Below, in pieces: positions 11,880-23,760 of a stretch of 64,000 nucleotides of DNA. Within the stretch, counting starts at the first letter, position 1; each line of letters begins with the position of its first letter. The position numbers were made by a program, and so were the translations under genes. The notes beneath the pieces are model-generated. The model saw nothing but the letters and a program-made list of their open reading frames with translations. It searched no databases and had not been told where the DNA came from. Source of the DNA: Gnetum montanum (taxonomy: Eukaryota > Streptophyta > Gnetopsida > Gnetales > Gnetaceae); NCBI GenBank assembly GCA_015680685.1, contig MNCI01008292.1, positions 31,490 to 95,489 of the forward strand, read 5' to 3'.

Positions 11880-14480
11880 AGGCTCTTGAGGTTCCTAAGA
11901 ACCTTCTCCTACTTCAAGCACACATAGTGGTTGAGGCTATTGTGGTTGTCCTATTGCAACTATAACTTCTAGTGGAAGATGAAAAGCATCCAATAATACT
12001 TTCATCTTCTCCTCCTTACTCTTGGGATCATGCATGATCCATGTAGCTTCGTCAATGTGGCCCAGAATGGGCACATCCCAAGGATAGGGCATTGTTGAGA
12101 ATAGCTCTTTGACATTGATGAACCAAGTAGCAAATTGTTTTCGTTTGATGTTGTACACCCTAATTGCATTTTGCAATTCTTGGTGATCATTCATTCTTCT
12201 AACTAGGTTCTTAGTAGTTAATCTCTAATTAGTGAATCTTTTCCTAAGAACTTCTAGTTCAGTGTTTGCAGTCTCAAGCTTTTACTTGGTCTCCTTGCGA
12301 TACTTGAACTCTACCTTGTACAAAAAATACAAGCTAGACACATATTTCTCTAACTTTGACTATGGTTGTTTGGCAGTCAACATTACCAGGTTTGCATATC
12401 AAAGATAGGCAAGCTCCATGTATTCTATCATCTCTTCAATCGGCAACTCCTTCATGCAGATCTCTACTTTTTTGTAAGCATCTATCTCATCAATGATAGG
12501 TTGCCACACCTCTTTTTCTTGCTGGAGTTCTTGGAGGACCTCATTAACTTTTTCCTTAGCCATTTTGATGTGTTTTTCATTAACTTCCTTCTATAGGCTA
12601 ACTTGATCTCTGTAGTGGTTCTTGACTCTCTCAAATTTGAGAGCCTCATTTTTCCAAGCAAAAATCTCAATTGTAGTTTTTTGGCATAAGTCATAGACTT
12701 CCATCATAGACATTCTATTTTCAACTACCAATATTCTCAATCTAGTCTTTACCCTAGCTAGCTACTCCTGTTATTGATGGATGAATTCTTGCATCTACTA
12801 TTTCTACACATCAACATTCTACAAGTGATGATTCTCTACAGTTAGCATCTGATTCTCTAGGTGCATCTGGACCAAGTCCTTCTGAATTAAATGTGTCTTG
12901 GCCTTGGCCATGGACTGGTCAAATATGATTGTCACCATCCCCTCCTCAAACTATTTAAGTCTATTTTGAAGTTGTTAAAAAGCTTCATATCTTGTCAATG
13001 CAGGGTTTAGGAGCACAAGATCATCAAGGAAAGCTCTTAATTTGGCAACATTCATAGCCAAGAATTGGTTTTGTGCTTGAGTCATTTCAAGTTGCCCTTC
13101 CAAAATGATGCATTTTCCCTTTGCTTCAAGCTCCAACTAGGTTGTGGTGATGTTATCTAGAAAATCAAAGATATCCAAAATTAGTTGCTTGGTTCCCACC
13201 AATTGGTCTAATAATTCCTCATGCTAGGCTACACTCAATCTACTACTAATAGTTTTTGTGAATGTTTGCACATATCTAAGTGTAGTTGTTTGGTACAGAC
13301 ACCATAGGTGCATTCAGTGCTTTAACAATTCAATCAACAACCACTTCCATTGTTGTATCCTACCCTTGGTGCTTCATCACTAAGACAGTTAGCCCCTTGT
13401 CCTCCTCCAAGTACATTGAGAAGGTAACGGCATTCCCAAAAAATTTCTGGGAATTATTGTTGTTGTGAGAGAGACACCATTACCCCTTAGGCACTAGGAT
13501 TCAACCTTGTGGGAAGCTACATTCTAGGGGCTAAGAATATTGGTCCACCTCCCTCCATCTTACTGATTGTTAGAGCCACCTCATTGAGTTGACTCATTGT
13601 AGGATGGTACATAAATGGATCCCCACCTCTTTTTCTTATTTGCTACTCCTGCTCACACAAGAGATGCTCTTGAATTTTGTATAGGTGCTTAATGGAAATG
13701 TAGGCCTTTGGTATTGTTTCCTAAGTGGGTGGTGGAGGTGGTGATTGCTAGTTCTCTTCTTTGGACATGGCAGGGGTCTTGGCCTTTATCATTTTAAACT
13801 AAGAGGTAATGGAAGTATCCTTGATTGTGTCATTTATGTAGTAGAATATCCCTACCCTTTTACAGAGTATTCTGATAAGGCATGTAAATGGCAAGGGTTT
13901 TCTTTCATATTCATTTTCCTTGAAGTGCTTTTCTATCTCTAGATAGATTAGCTATTGAAGGTTTATAGGGAATTTCCTACTTAAAGTAGCACATGCATGG
14001 GTGGAGAAAGTAGTTACCTTGCTAGGCCTCACCGTCAGATTGAGGTGATAAGTCGTCATCTTAAAGTATATGTGCTCCATTGGTGTAAGCACACCAAACT
14101 CCTTGCGCTCAATCCCAAAACATCGTTGGATCCACTTCTTTTTTACCTCTAGGTCTACTTGCATGAAGATCTTTGCTAGATGGATTCTAGAATCAGGCAA
14201 ACCGAAAGCTTGTGCAATGGCTTCCACTAAGTAGGACACTTGAATGTCTTTGAATCTCATAGTGGCTTCTATATTTTTGCTATTTTAGAAGAGATATGTC
14301 TCTCCCATGTACCACTCCCCATTGGAAGTGATGACTAGCCACATAGGAGAGTTTTGAAACTGTGTTTTGATTTTGGTGAAGCATGTTCTAAGAATGGACC
14401 AAAGTTTAGTTCTTGGAGAATTAAGCATTGGACATCACAAGGCTTGATTGTATTAAGCTAGGCTTGTCTCAATGTGACCT
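11880..14480 (-). pseudogene. Env-position accessory ORF of A1 (unknown function)
   Basis: Minus-strand reading with several stops. The N-terminal half, best seen in 13952-14260, contains the pattern AFGLP then TYHL, which aligns with ALNLP and TYHL in the A3 ORF (50762-51535) and more distantly with FGVP in the B2 module (60840-60880). The middle (12200-13200) encodes a long Lys/Glu-rich, leucine-spaced stretch typical of a coiled coil. The C-terminal piece (11937-12194) has YPWDVP and KSKEEK, which recur just upstream of the LTR of A0 (1345-1460). It lies between integrase and the 3' LTR, the place where Athila elements carry an extra ORF. No transmembrane segment is evident, so an envelope role is not supported. 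Confidence 0.55.
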
Positions 14481-14739
14481 CAAGTCTTGTTACAAGCCCT
14501 AGTGCCTCTCCTTGATGAGATTTTTTAGTTACAACCTCTTCTTTGAGAATCTATTACATAGATTCCACTTTGAGCTCCTCTTAAAGAGGTCCATTTGCAT
14601 GAGTTTCTACTACCTTCTCCTAGGCTTGTTCCTACTACTCCCTTCCAACCCTGGGTTATTTATCTTTTTTTTGGGATGGTCCTCCTTTCTATGGCCATTT
14701 CAGCCTTGGTGCCATCTGTAATCACAACATGACCAAGGC

Positions 14740-15725
14740 TTAGCATTTAATGTGTAACTTGAAATAATTGGAATACATTATCTCTTAAAGAAAGATACAC
14801 CTGGCTAAGTTGTGATTATGATCGATTTGATCATTTCAATTATTATTTTATTCTTATTTTAATATTAATAAGTAATTTTAAGTTTACCAGAGTTTGTTGA
14901 AAGGGTTAAACTCTCAAAAATTAATGGTTTAATATTATTCTATTCATTAACCCTTTGGAGGAGTTATAAAAATTTTGAAAAATTTTCATCGGAAACCTTA
15001 AGGTTTGTGGCCCTCACAACTAAGAGCTTACCTTCAGTAGCTACAGGATCAAAGAACGAAGTGATTTAGACAAACGCTATGAAAGTTATGGGCTCTAGAA
15101 GGTTTTGGGCTTTGAAAAATTGCAAAAACCTCCCTATCATTTTAAAGAAAATGAAAAAAATTTGTAAGTGTTGTGTAGTATTTATAGAATTTTTGTGTTG
15201 TGTTGATGGGGCCTAGTCGATGCAACTATTAACCACAATTGACCTTGTCAAAAATAATAATAATAATAAGGAATTTTTATGTGAAATGAGGATCAAATGG
15301 AAGCCCAAAAAGCCATCAACTTGATGAAAATATTAGAAGAGGGTTTTATAGTTTAAAAAATTGAGAAATGATTGGAGAATGAGATTTTTATGAAGAAAAA
15401 TTCCTTAAGGAGTGCATAGCTAGATGCATGATGGAGCGCACGAAATATTTGATTTCAGCAACGTCTAAGGGTAAGGAACTTAACTAACCAAACCACGAGA
15501 TATGCAAGTGGATCCTCCCCATAGCAGAACATGCCCTTTTTGCCCTTGCATAACCTCAACTGTGTCTATGGGCCCCATAGTTGATTAATGATTACAAAAA
15601 GTTAAGGACCAAGCCCAAAGAATCAATTTAGCAATTTCAACATATCAAACTAAGACATTATGTGAAAACATGGACAATTGGTAGTAAGTTAAGTTATGAA
15701 AGCATTAATGGATGATAGAGAGAGT
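14740..15725 (-). other. Spacer between integrase and accessory ORF in A1
   Basis: Non-coding on both strands. It shares blocks with the spacers of A2 (32150-32600) and, reversed, of A0 (700-800) and A3 (49640-49720), for example GGATCCTCCCC near 15510 against GGGTCCTCCCC near 32477. A promoter-like site (listed separately) sits at 15179-15224. Confidence 0.5.
15179..15224 (-). promoter_or_regulatory. U3-like internal promoter upstream of the A1 accessory ORF
   Basis: On the minus strand a TATA box CTATAAATA (15179-15187) is preceded by the plus-strand text TGTTGATGGGGCCTAGTCGA. That is nearly the text in the A1 LTR U3 (TGTTGATGGAACCTAGTCGA near 11571-11590), where the same CTATAAATA also follows on the minus strand. 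Transcription from here would run into the accessory ORF at 14480. Confidence 0.45.
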
Positions 15726-16450
15726 NNNNNNNNNNNNNNNNNNNNNNNNNNNNNNNNNNNNNNNNNNNNNNNNNNNNNNNNNNNNNNNNNNNNNNNNNNN
15801 NNNNNNNNNNNNNNNNNNNNNNNNNNNNNNNNNNNNNNNNNNNNNNNNNNNNNNNNNNNNNNNNNNNNNNNNNNNNNNNNNNNNNNNNNNNNNNNNNNNN
15901 NNNNNNNNNNNNNNNNNNNNNNNNNNNNNNNNNNNNNNNNNNNNNNNNNNNNNNNNNNNNNNNNNNNNNNNNNNNNNNNNNNNNNNNNNNNNNNNNNNNN
16001 NNNNNNNNNNNNNNNNNNNNNNNNNNNNNNNNNNNNNNNNNNNNNNNNNNNNNNNNNNNNNNNNNNNNNNNNNNNNNNNNNNNNNNNNNNNNNNNNNNNN
16101 NNNNNNNNNNNNNNNNNNNNNNNNNNNNNNNNNNNNNNNNNNNNNNNNNNNNNNNNNNNNNNNNNNNNNNNNNNNNNNNNNNNNNNNNNNNNNNNNNNNN
16201 NNNNNNNNNNNNNNNNNNNNNNNNNNNNNNNNNNNNNNNNNNNNNNNNNNNNNNNNNNNNNNNNNNNNNNNNNNNNNNNNNNNNNNNNNNNNNNNNNNNN
16301 NNNNNNNNNNNNNNNNNNNNNNNNNNNNNNNNNNNNNNNNNNNNNNNNNNNNNNNNNNNNNNNNNNNNNNNNNNNNNNNNNNNNNNNNNNNNNNNNNNNN
16401 NNNNNNNNNNNNNNNNNNNNNNNNNNNNNNNNNNNNNNNNNNNNNNNNNN
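15726..16450. other. Assembly gap (725 N)
   Basis: A run of N. The three long open frames that appear to cross it are artefacts. Confidence 0.99.
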
Positions 16451-16639
16451 AAAAATTAATAAAGTAAAAACAAAAAGGTGTAACATAAAGAAAGCATAAA
16501 ACAAATAATTTTCAAAACAACAAAGTGAAACAAAAATGTGAAAAAATAAAAAGATGAAAAACTTAGGAGCCACTATAATGGTTAGCATGGATGTCCATCT
16601 CCCCCAAAACTAAGTTATAAAGAGGAGATCTGAAAAATT

Positions 16640-17900
16640 GAGCATGGTTGTCCATCCGATGAGGCGTTTGTTGCACTAGCTTGCTTAGGTTCATAGAAAG
16701 GTTTTACTTGTTGGATGTTGACTATCTACTTTTTTTTTTACTCTTAGGGTTGTAGATTAACATAGCCCCATAAAGAAAGGTCTTGTAGGTAATATAAGGC
16801 CCCTCCCACAACATTTGAAACTTTTTCTTTTGAGGTACATGTGTTGGGTTCTAGTAGAGAATCTTGTCTCAAGGTTGAAATTTAACTTTTTGTATTCTAA
16901 AGTCATAGTGCTTTTTGTTAAATGCCTTATGCATTTTATTCAAGGATAGGACTACCAATTGATTTTCATCTAGCGAATTTAGGTTGATTAATCTTTATTT
17001 TTGTGCTAAGCTAAGGTCAAGGTCCAAATCATAGGCTTTTGAAAGTGTACGAAGCTCGGATTGGATAGGTAGAGTTGGTAATTTTTCATAGACCAACTCA
17101 TAAGAAGAGTAGTTTATAGGAACTTTCCATGTTAAGTAGTATGCCCAGATGGCATCATTTAGTTTTGTGCTCCAGTCTCTCCTATATTTACTAACAATTC
17201 ACATCATGATCTTCCTATTAGTAGCTTTTACTTGACCATTAACTTTGGGGTGGTAGGGTGTTATTAGTTTATGTTCAACCCCCAAGCGTTGCATAAGCTT
17301 GCAAAAGGTAGTGCCTATAAAATGGGTTTTTTTGTCAAAAATTAGTGCACATGGCACTCCAAACCTGTTTACACCATTTTGTTGTACAAACTGCATAATA
17401 GTAGATGATGTATAGTCAATGATGGTTGCTGCTTCTACCCATTTTGTGCAGTAATCAATAATGACAATTCTATTCACCTTTCCATTGACATAGGTATGAT
17501 GGGACCCATAAAGTTGATGCCTTAGATGTTGAAGGGTTCCATTGGTTGAATCCACTATTGAGGTCCCTCTATTCGAGCGATCATCCCACCATCTCATTGA
17601 TAGCATTCACAAGAGTGGACAAATTGGTGGATGTCCCTAAAGATGGTTGGCCAATAATACCCTATCACTAGGATCTTAATGGCTATGTATCTCCTACCAT
17701 AGTGGCTCCCATAATGACCCTCATGAGCATCCTAGAAAATGCACAATTGATCAGCATCAAGTACACACCAACAAACTAGGCCATCAATGCACACCTTGTA
17801 AAGATGTTTGTTGATTTCCATAAAGCACTTGGCCTGATGAAGAAATTGTTGTTTCTTCCTATAGTCCATATCTTATGGCATCTCTTGAGTGAGAAGATAA
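16640..17900 (-). pseudogene. Integrase of A1
   Basis: Minus strand. The core at 17199-17606 shows IDYCTKWVEAA, FGVPCALIFDKKTHF and YHPKVNGQVK, the plant Ty3/gypsy integrase core. The second catalytic Asp is present (IFDK). The third catalytic position, normally the E of GQ-x-E, reads K. The C-terminal part (16700-17100) retains a W-E-G-P-Y-type segment and 'YGAM'. N-terminal zinc-binding remnants are in 17600-17900 but too decayed to score. Stops and the changed catalytic residue make it inactive. Confidence 0.75.
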
Positions 17901-18039
17901 GTGAGGATGCCATCATACCATTTTTGTTCATTGGGAACTTGTTAATTTATTACACCTGTAAAGAGGAGTTCATTAGAAAATTGGTTAGAGAGTGGGCTCT
18001 CCTCCTTTTTGTTATCCCATCATAATCAAGAAAAGTGAT

Positions 18040-19390
18040 CAACAACTACATTCTCAATCCCCTTTCTATCTACCATTGTAACATTGAACTCCTACAAGAC
18101 CACCAACCACTATATGATATGGGGACTCACCATTGAATTGTTCATGATGAAGCAAATGACACTATGGTCAATATGCACAAACACTTTGTATCTAAGCACA
18201 TAGTGCCTAAACTTCTCTAGAGCATACACCACCACGATTAGTTCTTTCTTCATGTGGTATAATTCAGTTGTGCATCCACAATGCTTCGACTTGCGTAGAG
18301 GATGTAATATGGACATTTTTTATCATCCAACTACATAAGCATGGCTCCCAAGGTAGAATTTGACGCATCTATCATTATATGAAATAGTCTAGAATAGGTA
18401 GGTGCTCATAGAATTAGAGTCTCTATGAGCTTCTTTTTGAGGATCTGGAATGCATTTTTGCATTCCTTGGTCCAGATGAATGGACCATCTTTCTTTGTAA
18501 GCTTAACCAATGGTTTTGTGATCTTAGAAAAATTCTCTATAAAATGTTGGTAGTAGCCAACGTGTCCACGGAATGACTAAACATCTTTAGCAGTTTCCAG
18601 TTGGCTAGTTATTCCTTGGATGACCCTTATCTTTTTAGGGTCCATCTCAATCCCTGCTTGAGAAATTATGTGCCCTAGTACAATGCCCTCCTAGACCATC
18701 AGATGGCTCTTCTGCTAATTGATCCAAATATTCATCTCCACATTCCTTTTAAACACTTGTTCAAGGTGGTCCAAGGCTTGCTCAAATGTTGCATCATAAG
18801 TGGAGAAGTCATCCATGAATACTTATACCTCGCTACCAATTTGTTGCTTAAAAATACTCATGACCAAGCATTGGAATATTGTAGGATCATTGCATAGACC
18901 AAAAGGAATTTTTCAATATGCACAAGTCTCCTAAGAACTCATGGATATTGTTTTGGCTTGATCCTTTGGCATGATCTAGATATGGTTATAGCCACTATAA
19001 CCATCCAAAAAGTTATAATAGTAATGCCTAGATATGTTTTCCAACACTTGATTCACAAATGGTACTGGAAAGTGATCTTTGAATGTTATCATATTCAACA
19101 GCTAGAAGTTGATGCAAACCCGCCACTTGCCATCTTATTTTGGCACAATCATGAGTGGGCTAACCCACTCACTATCCACAATGAGATAGATAAACCCCAC
19201 CTTGATAAGTTGTTTGATTTCCTCTTTGATGGTATGCTTCAATTTTGGATTCAACCACCTCTGCAGCTACCTCTTTGGCTTCATGGCCAAATCTATGTAG
19301 ATATGATGTTGGCATATCCTAGGATCAATCTACATGAGTTTAGGATATTACTAAGCAAAGGTTGTTGATCATTTATTGACCACCCTCAAG
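18040..19390 (-). pseudogene. Reverse transcriptase-RNase H of A1
   Basis: The minus strand gives, in order: an RT entry segment (19150-19390), DHFPVPFVNQVL (about 19080), LDGYSGYNH (about 19000), PFGLCN (about 18890), the catalytic box FMDDFS (about 18800), then the thumb region. RNase H is at 18110-18400 with KKELIVVVYALEKFRHYVL (18150-18260). The box is FMDD rather than the common YVDD, as in A2. Several stops and frame changes are present. The plus-strand ORFs at 18703-18897 and 18958-19368 are shadows of this gene. Confidence 0.75.
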
Positions 19391-20675
19391 ATCATTTGTT
19401 TCTGTTCAAGAGCAAGATTGGCATTGATGATTACCAACTTGTCATTTTTCAAAAATCTATACTCCATGACAGTATGTAGAGTTTTTAATTCTAAGGGCTC
19501 TTATTTAAAATTTTCAAAGATTTCCAACCCTTACCAATAGGTATCATCATTTGCATCATCATAGAGTTGGTGATGAACTTACTCTAATTCATCTATGCCT
19601 TCAACATAGGCACATGTCAGTCTCTTAGAAGTTTCCATGAAAAGTGTGTTACTTCAAAGATCAATTGTCAATCACTGGGTGCCCTCTTGTTTTGTGGCTA
19701 TTGTGTACATGCACCTTTGAATATCTACCTCATTTTCACACTACCTGCATGCAGAAATGGATGCTATTTTCATGGACTAAAGTTTCTAGATGCAGTTGCA
19801 CCTTGTATCATTATACACAATTCATGGAACTTGTTTCTTCTCAATCTTTCCAAATGCATTTTCCTTAGAAATTTATAGGGAAAGATCTTTGATCTCCATT
19901 CATGCATCAACAATGCTCAACCAAGGCCTTCCCATAATGATTAGGAAGTACCCCTTGCAATTTTTAACTCTGATTACTGGGAAATCAATAAGATACAACC
20001 ACCCATAGATAGTGATTACAATATCCTTCACTAGTCCCAAAGAAACATTTATGGGCTGATTTTCCAATTCTAAATGGATGTTGCTCTTCTCAAGATGAGG
20101 TAGGTTCTAGGTGTTGTACATTTCATGAGAAAATAGATTAACTCTAGAACTTGAGTCAAGAAGAGCCTTGCATGGCTCATTCACAACAATCTACAAATAG
20201 ATGAGAGGATCTCCATGATCAACTCTTTTCCAAGGAAGGTTGTTGACCTTGATCTAATCAAATACAATGTTGGTTAACATAATTGTGCTAGTCTTGGAAG
20301 GTGTTTAGTTTGAAGGGATCTCAAAAGGAATGGATGAAAAGGATGAAGGAGATATAAGATAACCAACTACATAAGTAGGTGAGGACTTAGTAGAGCTATT
20401 GATTTGAAAGAATGATCTTTTATAGAATCTAGGTTCTGAACCACTTGGTTGAGGAGCAGACTATAAGTTAATGGCCCTAGTAGTATTATGTTGCTGTATC
20501 TATGTGGAAATTTTTTCCTACATAAATGTAGCAAGTGGTAACTCGATTGATGGTGGAGGAGCATCTGGTAAAGGATGAGAAGGGTGATAGGGAGATGGGG
20601 TTTCCCATCTAGTAGATGGAGAATGATGTTGCATCCAAAAACCTTGATCATTGAAAAAAAACCAAGGATCCTTGG
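19391..20675 (-). pseudogene. Gag C-terminus and protease of A1
   Basis: The minus strand aligns with A2 36300-37041. A Pro/Ser/His-rich gag tail (20430-20670) is followed by a retropepsin stretch ALLDSSSRVNL near 20155-20190, where the usual DSG reads DSS. Between protease and RT (19400-20100) the translation continues with linker sequence common to A2 but full of stops. The sequence breaks at about 20675, where the LTR of B1 begins. Confidence 0.65.
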
Positions 20676-22228
20676 TGTAGCAATTCCCCAACCCTAAATC
20701 CTCAAGGTCTCCATGAGAGAAATGGAATTCGAGATGCCCTGGCTAGTCTAACAGATCAACCAGGGACTTATGAGATGCAAAACATGGAAATATAAATAAT
20801 TCTAAATAATGCACAAAAAATAAAATTTATTTTTGAACACAAAACTCAAAACTTAAAACTTTATTAAGAAAGAATAAAGAATAAGTTAGAGAAATGTATA
20901 CACATGGTGCCTAGATAAGCAAAAAGTGGGTTCAATTATGCAAGAGTTCAAAGCCTATTGAAGCCGATGTGATCTACTCCACAATCTAGGTGCTAAGCCA
21001 CTCCTGATGCTATCGAACCTTCCTTCACTATTGCAACCTCAGATCTCAAGTTGGATCACTACTAGGGGTGAGAAAAGTGAAAAATTTGGATGCCAAATTG
21101 CTCCACACTAGGGATTGAAAATCCTAGAGGTCCAATGTTGACACTCAAAATCCATAAATCTCAAGGCTACAATGCTTCCATGCTAGGGTTCAAGAGAATA
21201 TAAGTATGGTAACTTGCAAAAGCTCTTGAGTTCTTGAAAATAACCCAAGTGTGGAATTGTAAAAATGGCTACACTTTTAAAAAAATTGTTGGAATCAAAA
21301 TTTCTTGTATGCTCAAAAGTTGCTAAACTTGTAAATGGTGTTAGAGGCTAGATTTTATAGGATCTTTGAGCCATGAATGGGGCTACAAATTAGCATGATT
21401 TGGCTGTAAATTGGCTATGAAATGGCTTCAAATTTTATGTAAATTTGCTTCCAAATTTAGGTGAAATGAATGCCCAAATTTTGGGAGTTACCATACATAA
21501 TAAGTGCTTTCCCCCATGGCCATTCTATTTACTATAAATAGTAACCAGGGCATACCTTCCATGCTAAGCTCTCCATCATACTTGTTGAAGTGCCTAGTCA
21601 ATGTTGAAATGCATGAAGTGATGAATTTTTTCTTTTGTCGCTTCCACCCTAGGGGATTGAATTTTCCATATTGGAAATGAAGCCTCCATGGTAGGGGGAA
21701 ACTTTCACGCTAAAGGGGAAAAGTTTCTAGGCTAGGGGAAAAGTTTCCAAGCTAGGGGAAAAGTTCCATATTGAGGGGAAAAAGTTTCCAGGTTGGGGAA
21801 AAGCTTCCACATTGAGGGGAAAAAGTTTCCAGGCTATGCATGTGGTCTCCATGTTGAAGGGGGAAAGTTTCCAAAACCCCCACCCTTCCATGCTAAAGCT
21901 AAATGAGATCTATCCCCTACATGTGTTTCCAATGTAGAAAAATGTATACCCCCCATAAAACCCATCAAATTTCATTTTTTTTGGAATTCCAAAAGGCATT
22001 TTTGAAGCCCCCAAGCCCAAATATAGACACTAGGTGACTTTTATCACTTGGGGAATGATGCTTTGACCACTTATGAAGCATTTTCAACCTTGAAAGTATA
22101 AAGTATGTGAAATTTCCCACTATTGGTTACAATTTTCACATTTATAATGAAGTTTTACCTTAAGTTTCATTGGGTGAAAGCTTCATGGTGAAGACTGGCT
22201 ATAACATGCAAATTTTTGTGGTGTTTCA
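20676..22228 (-). repeat. Probable 3' LTR of B1
   Basis: The inner end is defined by homology to B2: plus-strand GTGTTTCA (to 22228), then the inverted PPT 'tggcccctctttgttgg'. The outer end is placed at TGTAGC (20676), where A1 gag homology stops. No second copy confirms it. It contains a cluster of imperfect repeats at 21680-21870 built from 'ggggaaaagtttcca' words. Confidence 0.45.
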
Positions 22229-22479
22229 ATGGCCCCTCTTTGTTGGTTCCTGGAGGATTGACCCAAGAGGCACCAACAAAGAATACAAAACATCACTTCA
22301 TATTATAATGCTACAATGCATATAGGTCACAAGAGAATTAGGCTATCTAGGTTATCAAGGTTGCTAGTCTAAGGCCATGATGGGCTATGGTACCAATTTA
22401 AGGCCCTAGCATGTCATGTTTCTAGTTTAAGGTTGTAGCGGACTACTGAAAGTAGGCTTGCTTGTCGATGATCTATAGA

Positions 22480-23760
22480 CTACATGCAATATGACTTTAG
22501 ATAGGAATAATTGATTAGATTGACCAACACATTTCCATCCATGTCAACTATTCTAAATGCTCCATTTTCATAGGCTTTGGTGATAAGAAAGGACCATTCC
22601 CAATTGGCTAAAAATTTATCTACATGCTCACAAATGGCCTTGAGGACTAGGTTTTCCTCCTTGATCTTATGCATGGTCAAGTCATGGTGATGTTGTTGCT
22701 TCTGCCTCTCTTGATAGTGCTCGATGTGAGCAAGCTCTTGGATATGCCACTTCTCCATTGAATCCAAGGTTACGATCTGCAACTCTTTGTTCTGCTCATC
22801 ATTGATGAAGTTGATCAAGGCTACTAGGAGCGATGGCACCTACAATTCAAGAGGTAAAATAGCTTCAAAACCATAAACAAGGCTATAAGGGATCATGCCA
22901 ATTACTATGCAATAGGTTGTTTTCTATGCCCATAGTACATGGACAAGCTACTCATGCCACTTCTGGTTGCTATTATTGAGCATCTTCTTGAGCAAGTTGA
23001 TGAGGGCCTTGTTGCTTGCTTATACTTGTCCATTGGCTTGAGGATAGTAAGGTGAAGAGAAAGAATTCTTAATGCCTGCGTTGTGACAAAAATCCTTGGT
23101 TTTCTAGCTACTAAATTAAGGCCCATTGTCCATAACTATGATCATGGGTATGCCAAAATGAACTACAATGTTATATAGGATAAATTTGCAAACTTATTCA
23201 AATGTGGTCTTCCTTAGGTGAATAGCCTCAACCCACTTGGTAAAGTATTCAGTTGCGATGATGATGAAGCTATGTCCTGTAGAAGACTTAGGTGTTATAG
23301 GTCCAACAATATCCAATCCCCATCATTGAAATGGCCATGTTATCTAGGTTGTATGTAACTTAGTTGGTGATACATGTATCAGGTTGCTATATCATTGGCA
23401 TGTGTTACATTACTTAACCTTTTGTAGGTAATCATTCTCCACATGGGGCCAATAGTAGCCTAACCATCTAATCTTAGCTGCCATGGATCTAGGTCCTATA
23501 TGCCCTTCACAAACTTCCTCATGAACCTCCTCGAAGACTATTTTGGCTTCAGTTTTACCCAAGCACTTTAGGAGTATGCCATCATAGGATCATCAACATA
23601 ATTTTCTATCACCTATAATGACATACTGCTTTGACCACTTACATATGGTATCCTTCTGAGAAATAGTTAGTCCTTGTGAGGATTCACCATGCATAAGGTA
23701 AAATTTGATATCGTCATACCACTCCTTGGAAGGAGCAGTATGAATAATAGCCATAAAGGT
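22480..23760 (-). pseudogene. Integrase of B1
   Basis: The C-terminal ORF (22480-22839) aligns with B2 55120-55330: a Gln/His-rich stretch, then (K)EENLVLKAI, an N-W-E-W-S segment and AFRIVDMDGN. Upstream on the same strand (22900-23560) are decayed core segments with a D-N-G-P-like site near 23120 and a G-L-D-L/I-like site near 23310. Stops are frequent. Confidence 0.6.

Noticed and set aside
15689-16588. Long open frames on both strands
   Set aside because: They consist almost wholly of N from the assembly gap.
18703-19368. Plus-strand ORFs of 64 and 136 codons
   Set aside because: They are antisense shadows of the A1 reverse transcriptase on the minus strand.
22480-22839. Possible independent host gene (119 codons)
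   Set aside because: It aligns with the integrase C-terminus of B2, so it is part of B1 pol.
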